Shown here: positions 1-4,697 of the stretch, in pieces
Numbering within the stretch: position 1 is the first letter of the stretch
Layout of the letters: every line of letters begins with the position of its first letter
Source of the DNA: Gemmatimonadota bacterium
GTDB lineage: Bacteria; GCA-2686955
NCBI GenBank assembly: GCA_026991065.1
Contig: JALXCG010000350.1
Location: forward strand, 1 to 6,318
Direction of reading: 5' to 3'
Length of the DNA: 6,318 nucleotides
Notes under the pieces: generated by a model
The model's input: the letters and a program-made list of their open reading frames with translations, nothing else
What the model was told of the DNA's origin: nothing
Databases searched by the model: none
Position numbers and translations under genes: made by a program

Positions 1-1376
1 GCGGGAGCAAGCCGGGAGGGCTCCATTTCCGCCTCTGCCTCTTCCCCTGCTTGCGCCGCATCGGGTGCCGGCGGCGGCGGGGCGGCAACCCGAATGGTGG
101 CCAGATAGCCGCCATCCTCGGCCGCATCGATCTCCGCGTCGACCCGAGCGCTGCCCACCTCCAGGCGCAGCGGCAGCGGATCGGAGCCGGCGAAAACGCG
201 ACCGCTCGGCAGCAGCGCGGCAAGACAGGCCCCCGCATAAGCCGGCGGCACCGTCAGGATGCCCCCTGGGCCCTCCTCGGCCAGTGCCCGCAGCGCCGCA
301 AGTGCGTGCAGGTCGACCGGCTCCAGGCCCCCGGCTTCCGCCGCGGCAAACAGTTCCAGGCTGGGCTCCCGCGGCGCGCCCAATCCCGCGAGCAGCTCCT
401 CCTGCCACTGCTCCGCCGCCGGCGTCTCGCCGTTGGGTTGTTGCAGTTGCACCGCCAGCGCACCATGCGGCCGAAACTCCACCCGATAGCGCAAGCCCGC
501 GCCCGCCGGGGTTGCGGCACACGCAAGATCGGGACCCGACCCGGGAGCGCCGGTGGCAGCGGGAACGGCGGGGGCCGGCAACGGCAGCGCAGAGGGATTC
601 GGCGCGACCGGCGCTCCCCCCCGGGCGGCCGCGGCCGCGGGTGGTTCAGGCGGCGCTTCTTCCGGCGCCGCGGTGCTGGAATCCGCCGGCGCCGTCGCCT
701 CCTCCTCCAGCGCGAGCAGCACCGCCACTGCGTGGATGCACCACTCGCCCGCTCCCGCCAGGCAGGTGCAGTGCGGAATCATCTCTTCATCGGGTCCCCG
801 CTCCAGGCGAACCGAGCGCGAACGGGGCTGGTCGGCGACCGCTGCCCGGACCCGCTGCTCCGTCGCCCCGGGGTGCATCTGCACGCCCGGGAGCAGCGCG
901 CCCGCGGCGGAGCGCATCCAGGCGGGGATCGGCCCCGGCTGCTCTTGGCCGGCGCCCGGCTTGCCGGATGCGGTACCGGCGGCCGCAGCGTCCGAATCAT
1001 CCATGGCTCCGGTACCACCGGCAACCGCCTCCGCCGTCGCCCGCGCGGCCGGTGCCGGCGCAGGGGGCAGCAACTGCTGCTGGTCAACCATCGGCACGGC
1101 GCCGAGCGCGACGGTGGCCAGAGCCACCGCGTGCACACAGGGCCGCCGGGAGCCGGGGCTGCAGGTGCAGCGGCTCAAAAGCCGCTCCCCGCTGTGATAG
1201 AGTTCCACCTGCTCAACCTTGCGCTTGCCGGGGGCATGGGCGCGCCCGACCACGCGATCCGCATCCACCCGCTGCGTCACCACACAACTCCGCGCTCGCT
1301 TCAAATTCAGGGTCAGGTGCGCCGGCGCAGCGGAGAGAAACGCCCGCAGTTCGGCGAATGAGATCGTGGTATCCAT
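1..1376 (-). CDS. Tandem SWIM zinc-finger protein, probable N-terminus of a SNF2-family helicase (partial, runs off left edge)
   Basis: The reading frame is open from an ATG at 1376 to the window edge: 458 codons, no stop. Two SWIM zinc fingers are visible with identical spacing, CxCx7CxH: C70, C72, C80, H82, and C203, C205, C213, H215. Each is followed by the usual Ala/Val-rich helix and preceded by a short beta-rich stretch. Residues 100-150 and about 224-290 are low-complexity Ala/Pro/Gly linkers. Residues about 293-430 are again ordered and resemble the region before the ATPase core of bacterial SNF2 helicases. SWIM domains are known to bind DNA or protein and often sit at the N-terminus of such helicases; the helicase assignment is inference, because no ATPase motif lies in the window. 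The start is uncertain: there is no clear Shine-Dalgarno sequence, and the frame stays open upstream with a TTG five codons earlier. It is transcribed divergently from the amidotransferase gene. Confidence 0.8.
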   Translation of the reverse strand, partial: MDTTISFAELRAFLSAAPAHLTLNLKRARSCVVTQRVDADRVVGRAHAPGKRKVEQVELYHSGERLLSRCTCSPGSRRPCVHAVALATVALGAVPMVDQQQLLPPAPAPAARATAEAVAGGTGAMDDSDAAAAGTASGKPGAGQEQPGPIPAWMRSAAGALLPGVQMHPGATEQRVRAAVADQPRSRSVRLERGPDEEMIPHCTCLAGAGEWCIHAVAVLLALEEEATAPADSSTAAPEEAPPEPPAAAAARGGAPVAPNPSALPLPAPAVPAATGAPGSGPDLACAATPAGAGLRYRVEFRPHGALAVQLQQPNGETPAAEQWQEELLAGLGAPREPSLELFAAAEAGGLEPVDLHALAALRALAEEGPGGILTVPPAYAGACLAALLPSGRVFAGSDPLPLRLEVGSARVDAEIDAAEDGGYLATIRVAAPPPPAPDAAQAGEEAEAEMEPSRLAP

Positions 1377-1454
1377 GCGCGAAGAAGGGTCCAACGGGGG
1401 AGTGAGCAGCTGAAAATGCGAAATGAGGCGTGATCCTAACAGGAGAAATCTCCC
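1377..1454. promoter_or_regulatory. Divergent intergenic region between SWIM protein and amidotransferase genes
   Basis: These 78 bp separate two divergent start codons, so promoters for both directions should lie here or overlap the flanking 5' coding ends. I see no convincing -35/-10 pair for either strand. The middle part (about 1411-1440) is somewhat richer in A and T than the flanks. The only clear signal is the ribosome binding site of the plus-strand gene at 1441-1446. Confidence 0.5.
1441..1454 (+). promoter_or_regulatory. Ribosome binding site inside a small inverted repeat
   Basis: AGGAGA at 1441-1446 is a good Shine-Dalgarno sequence 8 nt before the ATG at 1455, which fixes that start. 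GGAG (1442-1445) can pair with CTCC (1450-1453) across an AAAT loop, so the site could fold on itself just before the start codon. The stem is only 4 bp and probably only marginally stable, so a regulatory role is speculative. Confidence 0.55.
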
Positions 1455-2171
1455 ATGCACCACCCGCGTCTGATGGTTCTGGATTGCACCCTCTCGGCAA
1501 CCTCGGGGCGGATCTTCGTCGCCGCCGTGAAACGTCTGCTGCCCCCAGCGGTGCATCTTGTCGTCCACGCGCCGACACGCGACGCCGGCTCCTCCTGGCT
1601 CGACGATTTCCTCCGCGCACCGCCAGCCGGCCTGTTGATCTCCGGCAGCGCGGCCAGTGTTGTCGGCGGCCCGGCCTGGGTGGAGCCATTGGCGGCCGAT
1701 CTGCGGCGCACCGCTACCGTGCCCACCCCCACACTGGGCATCTGCTTCGGCCATCAACTCCTGGCCCACGCCTGGGGCGGCAAGCTGCGCTGTCCCGCCA
1801 CCCCCAGCCAGGTGCGTGGCATTCGGCGGGTGGAGCTACAAACACTGGACCAGCCCCTCCTCGGCGGGCAAAAGAGCTTTGACGCCGCCTTCAGTCACCG
1901 AGATCAGGTCACGGAGCCGCCGCCGGGGTGGCACATCCTTGCCGCTTCCGACTACTCTCCGATCCAGGCGCTCGCGGCGCCGGACCTGCCCCTCGTCGGT
2001 GTGCAGTGGCACCCCGAAGCGGACCGCGCGATGATCCTCGACAACCCTGAGCCCGATCCTCACCACCCCTGGAATCAACTGCTCGACAGCGACCTGCGCA
2101 ACCTCGGCGGGCGCCTCGTCTTGACTCGTTTTCTCTCCGCGCTCGCCCCCCCACACCGGAGTTACCCATGA
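1455..2171 (+). CDS. Stand-alone type 1 (class I) glutamine amidotransferase
   Basis: This 238-residue protein has the whole class I glutaminase fold and no fused synthetase domain. The nucleophile elbow GICFGHQLLA places the catalytic cysteine at C97. QWHPEAD near the C-terminus supplies the partner residues H186 and E188. LISGSAASV (61-69) fits the oxyanion-site loop, and FSHRDQV (146-152) is the conserved strand before the His-Glu pair. Length and motifs fit the GMP-synthase-glutaminase-like free-standing group (COG0518 type, including YfeJ-like proteins). Enzymes of this fold release ammonia from glutamine, or act on gamma-glutamyl bonds; the acceptor substrate cannot be told from sequence. 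It is a cytoplasmic protein with no signal peptide. A strong Shine-Dalgarno sequence supports the start. The stop overlaps the next gene's start as ATGA, suggesting translational coupling with the DUF4139 protein. No synthetase partner is visible nearby. Confidence 0.9.
   Translation: MHHPRLMVLDCTLSATSGRIFVAAVKRLLPPAVHLVVHAPTRDAGSSWLDDFLRAPPAGLLISGSAASVVGGPAWVEPLAADLRRTATVPTPTLGICFGHQLLAHAWGGKLRCPATPSQVRGIRRVELQTLDQPLLGGQKSFDAAFSHRDQVTEPPPGWHILAASDYSPIQALAAPDLPLVGVQWHPEADRAMILDNPEPDPHHPWNQLLDSDLRNLGGRLVLTRFLSALAPPHRSYP
2158..2171 (+). promoter_or_regulatory. Ribosome binding site and ATGA start/stop overlap
   Basis: GGAG at 2158-2161 lies 6 nt before the ATG at 2168. That ATG shares bases with the TGA (2169-2171) ending the amidotransferase gene. 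The signal supports this start over any codon further upstream and marks the two genes as one translationally coupled unit. Confidence 0.8.
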
Positions 2172-3508
2172 TCCCGCTGCTGCTCCTCGGGCCACTCGCC
2201 ACGGTGGCTTCTCCCGCCCGCGATCTCCACCTCACGGTCTACAACAACAACCTCGCACTGGTGCGCGAAATCCGCTCCTACGAAGTTCCCCAAGGGGCAT
2301 CACAACTGGCGATCGACAATGTGGCCGCGCAGATCGATCCCACCTCGGTCCACCTGCGGGAACTGTCGACCGGCACCGGGTTGGTGGTTCTGGAGCAGAA
2401 CTACCAGTATGACCTGGCCTCTCCCGATCGCATCCTGGAGCGCGCTCTGAACCAGCCGGTCACCGCTCTCTCCGCCGATGGCGGCACTCTGGAGGGCACG
2501 CTCCTGGCCTTCACCCACGACCAGATCGTGCTCCAACGGGAAGACACCGGTCTCTCACTCCTGCGCCGGGACAAGGTCGGCGACCTGCGCCTGGCAGCCC
2601 TGCCCCAGGGACTGATCACCCGCCCCACGCTCCTGTGGCAGGTGCAGGCGCGGCATGCCGGCCACTGCGACGTGGAGTTGAGCTATCTCTCCCAGGGGCT
2701 CAACTGGCACGCGGAGTATGTCGCCACCATCAATGCCGATGACAGCCGGGCGGAACTCGCAGCCTGGGTCAGTGTCGACAACCACTGCGGAGCGGACTTC
2801 GAAAACGCGAAACTGCACCTGATTGCCGGTGATGTCCACCGCGCCGCCAACTCGCCGCCGGTTCCCAAGATGATGGCGGAGTATGCTGCGCGCGCCGCCA
2901 ACGATACCGGTTTTCAAGAGGAAGCTCTCTTCGACTACCACCTTTACAGCTTGCCCCGCCCCACCACCCTGCACGACCGCGAGACCAAGCAACTCGCTCT
3001 CTTTCCGGCAACCGAGATTCCGGTCGACAAGCGCTACGAATATGAACCGTGGAGCAACGCCAAGCAGGTCAAAGTGGTGGTTGAGTTCACCAACGCCCAA
3101 AAGGCCGGACTGGGAATCCCGCTGCCGGCGGGGACCGTGCGCGCCTACAAGCGAGACCGGGGCGGCGGCCAGCATTTCGTTGGCGAGGACCGCATCGCCC
3201 ACACTCCGAAGGAGGAGAGGATCCGATTGAATCTGGGCTTTGCTTTCGACATTCCCGTCGAGCGCACAGTGATCGACAGAGACCGGATCTCCACCGAGGT
3301 GCAGGAAGAGAGCATTCGAGTCGAGATCCGCAACCACAAGGAGAGTGCAGTCACGGTCACGGTTCGGGACCGGCTGTGGGGGCAGTGGAAGATCCTGCAA
3401 TCCTCGCACCCGCACAAGCGAGTCGATGCCAACACCGCGGAATGGCAGGTTGAGGTGCCGGCCAATGGCCAAGCCGACCTGACCTACACGACCCGCATGC
3501 GCCGCTGA
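2168..3508 (+). CDS. Exported DUF4139 domain-containing protein
   Basis: The 446-residue protein begins with a short hydrophobic leader (residues 1-14) ending near TVASPA, read as an export signal. It lacks the usual Lys/Arg before the hydrophobic stretch. The mature N-terminus, LHLTVYNNNLALVREIRSY, and IDPTSVHLR (56-64) are characteristic of DUF4139 proteins. Residues about 155-440 carry the main domain, including LSYLSQGLNWHAEY (171-184), a beta strand ending in AAWVSVDN (198-205), AKLHLIAGDV (214-223), IPLPAGTVRAYK (317-328) and the C-terminal ADLTYTTRMRR. The fold is expected to be mostly beta. C167 and C207 could form a disulfide outside the cytoplasm. Unlike DUF4140-DUF4139 fusions, I see no coiled coil. 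The family has no established biochemical function; an envelope or periplasmic role is inferred from the leader. It is co-transcribed with the amidotransferase. Confidence 0.88.
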   Translation: MIPLLLLGPLATVASPARDLHLTVYNNNLALVREIRSYEVPQGASQLAIDNVAAQIDPTSVHLRELSTGTGLVVLEQNYQYDLASPDRILERALNQPVTALSADGGTLEGTLLAFTHDQIVLQREDTGLSLLRRDKVGDLRLAALPQGLITRPTLLWQVQARHAGHCDVELSYLSQGLNWHAEYVATINADDSRAELAAWVSVDNHCGADFENAKLHLIAGDVHRAANSPPVPKMMAEYAARAANDTGFQEEALFDYHLYSLPRPTTLHDRETKQLALFPATEIPVDKRYEYEPWSNAKQVKVVVEFTNAQKAGLGIPLPAGTVRAYKRDRGGGQHFVGEDRIAHTPKEERIRLNLGFAFDIPVERTVIDRDRISTEVQEESIRVEIRNHKESAVTVTVRDRLWGQWKILQSSHPHKRVDANTAEWQVEVPANGQADLTYTTRMRR

Positions 3509-3514
3509 TCAGAC

Positions 3515-3528
3515 TCCTCTACTGAGGA
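3515..3528. terminator. Weak hairpin between convergent genes
   Basis: TCCTC (3515-3519) pairs with GAGGA (3524-3528) across a TACT loop. It sits between the stop of the DUF4139 gene and the stop of the NYN gene, and overlaps the latter stop. The stem is 5 bp with no T-run on either side, so it would be a poor intrinsic terminator. It is recorded because nothing better is present in the 10-nt gap. Confidence 0.2.
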
Positions 3529-4505
3529 TCGAGCGCTTTCCCGGTCTCCGGACCCGAGGCGGCATCGTCGGTACCACTCACCTGGTCCAGTTCCTCCGCT
3601 GTTTCGGGCGCCATCTCCGCGACCGGGGCATCGGCATCCTGCGCCGGATCAACCGGTTCAAGAACCGAATAACCGCCGTTGACCGAGGTTTCGTCCTCAA
3701 TATAGCGAATGCGGATCATGCCGTTGCGCCGGGCCAGATCCACCAACTCCTTGCGCTGATCGTTGTTCAGTTCGCCAAACTCTTCATTCATGAAGTTCTT
3801 GAAGAACGGGCCCAGCCACACACCGCGCGGGTAACGCACAGTCGCCCGCTTCACCAGCTCCGCAAAACGCTCCTGATGCCTCGCGTCCAGATGATCCCCG
3901 CTCGCGACCGGGGCCGATTCCGCTCCGCGCTCCCCGGCGGGCCCCGCGCAATCATCCGAGTCGGCGACGTTCAAGAGCGTCTGACGCAACTCATCAAAGA
4001 CCCCATCCAGGGCAAAAATCCGCTCATCGCCAACCAAACGCACCAGGTCTCCAGACATCGAGGAACGCATCGATGCCACCACTACATCCTTGCCTGCGTC
4101 CAGCACTTCCGAGACGATCGGTATACAGCAGCGGTCGCCAGTCAAAAACACAAAGGCGTCGATCTCCGCACGGGTCAAGAGAAGGCGTTGGGCAGCCAGA
4201 GACAGTTGCAGGTCAACCGCGCTGCGCCCGCGACGGCCAAGAACATACACCGGCCGCACATTCATCAGAGTCAGCCCTTGCTGGGCATTGTGGTGAGCGA
4301 TCGTTTCCCAGTCCGCGAATGCACGAGCCAAGATCATGGTCAAATCGAAACGGTCCTCGATTCTGGCCAGTGCCAACTCCAGCAAGCGCAGGGTCGACTC
4401 CGCGCAACTGGTCGATTTTGCTGGCCGTGAACGGTTCTCTCGCAGAGCACGGTCGACTTGAAGTGATATGTTCTCATAGTCAACAAAAGTGGCGGCATGA
4501 GTCAC
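3519..4505 (-). CDS. NYN-domain (LabA/DUF88-like) protein with C-terminal domain, possibly winged-helix/LOTUS-like
   Basis: This 328-residue protein starts with the PIN-like NYN fold: FVDYEN (7-12, acidic D9), then RSAVDLQLSLAA (94-105, acidic D98), then FLTGDRCCIPIV (120-131, acidic D124), and the late strand KDVVVASM (139-146). NYN proteins are known or predicted metal-dependent RNases. Two positions that are usually acidic appear changed here: A104, and C126, where family motifs read GD-x-D. Activity is therefore doubtful. After a linker (about 180-208), residues 209-283 form a helical domain ending in NGGYSVLEP. It may be an OST-HTH/LOTUS or other winged-helix RNA-binding module, but this is less certain. 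The last 45 residues are acidic and probably disordered. GTG is the only workable start, because the first NYN strand begins at residue 5 and no ATG lies upstream in frame. It is divergent from the sulfatase-like gene and convergent with the DUF4139 gene. Confidence 0.82.
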   Translation of the reverse strand: MTHAATFVDYENISLQVDRALRENRSRPAKSTSCAESTLRLLELALARIEDRFDLTMILARAFADWETIAHHNAQQGLTLMNVRPVYVLGRRGRSAVDLQLSLAAQRLLLTRAEIDAFVFLTGDRCCIPIVSEVLDAGKDVVVASMRSSMSGDLVRLVGDERIFALDGVFDELRQTLLNVADSDDCAGPAGERGAESAPVASGDHLDARHQERFAELVKRATVRYPRGVWLGPFFKNFMNEEFGELNNDQRKELVDLARRNGMIRIRYIEDETSVNGGYSVLEPVDPAQDADAPVAEMAPETAEELDQVSGTDDAASGPETGKALDPQ

Positions 4506-4515
4506 GATGATTGGA

Positions 4516-4519
4516 CTCC
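4516..4519 (-). promoter_or_regulatory. Ribosome binding site for the GTG start of the NYN gene
   Basis: On the minus strand this reads GGAG, 10 nt before the GTG at 4505. A second purine-rich run (GGGGGAGA) lies a little further upstream. The site supports the GTG as the true start. Confidence 0.5.
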
Positions 4520-4599
4520 GTCTCCCCCTCCCGGCAAGAAGGGCTTGGCGAGTGAAATGGTACGGATTGTGCTTTTCATCGTGCCTTTCAAGCGCCCAA

Positions 4600-4629
4600 C
4601 TGTCAAGATTGTCGGCGATTGTTCATAAT
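4600..4629 (+). promoter_or_regulatory. Possible sigma70-type promoter for the sulfatase-like gene
   Basis: CTGTCA (4600-4605) and CATAAT (4624-4629) are 18 bp apart. They match the -35 and -10 consensus at 4 of 6 and 5 of 6 positions. Transcription would start near 4636, giving a leader of about 60 nt. One weak match in AT-richer DNA can arise by chance. Confidence 0.3.
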
Positions 4630-4639
4630 CGAGCCTCGA
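4629..4639. repeat. Operator-like palindrome at the predicted transcription start
   Basis: TCGAG-C-CTCGA is a perfect 5+5 bp inverted repeat with a one-base centre. It lies immediately after the proposed -10 box, where a repressor site would be expected. It is short enough to be coincidence. Confidence 0.25.
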
Positions 4640-4684
4640 CTTCGACTCAGAAAACGCGCCACTTCGAGTTGTGGCACGCTAGTG

Positions 4685-4690
4685 AAGGAG
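4685..4690 (+). promoter_or_regulatory. Ribosome binding site for the sulfatase-like gene
   Basis: AAGGAG ends 7 nt before the GTG at 4698. An in-frame TGA at 4683-4685 rules out any earlier start. The ATG at 4693 is in another frame, lies too close to the site and meets a stop after one further codon. Confidence 0.8.
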
Positions 4691-4697
4691 CAATGCA

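Larger units (their letters stand above)
4506..4697. promoter_or_regulatory. Divergent intergenic region between NYN and sulfatase-like genes
   Basis: This 192-bp region between two GTG starts is visibly richer in A and T than the flanking genes and should carry promoters for both. A 64-codon open frame across it (4507-4701) has no recognisable protein features and no Shine-Dalgarno sequence on its own strand, so I treat the region as non-coding. It contains a possible plus-strand promoter, an 11-bp palindrome and a small hairpin, listed separately. Confidence 0.6.

Noticed and set aside
625-642. GCGGCC-type GC repeat, with a similar one near 4937-4953
   Set aside because: Both simply encode alanine runs in their genes; they are not a shared mobile or regulatory repeat.
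51-1405. Two long plus-strand open frames (51-1361 and 65-1405) opposite the SWIM gene
   Set aside because: Their translations are Arg/Pro/Ala-rich low-complexity with no domain signal, while the minus-strand frame has two SWIM fingers. High-GC DNA commonly leaves such antisense frames open.
1213-1741. Minus-strand frames 1213-1689 and 1436-1741 overlapping the amidotransferase start
   Set aside because: They are Arg-rich and featureless, and conflict with the clearly recognised GATase1 gene and the SWIM gene start.
2555-3472. 305-codon minus-strand frame inside the DUF4139 gene
   Set aside because: It is the exact shadow of the DUF4139 frame with no recognisable motif or ribosome site. The plus strand is well supported by family motifs.
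3876-4430. 184-codon plus-strand frame opposite the NYN gene
   Set aside because: No family resemblance; the opposite strand encodes the NYN motifs across the same bases.
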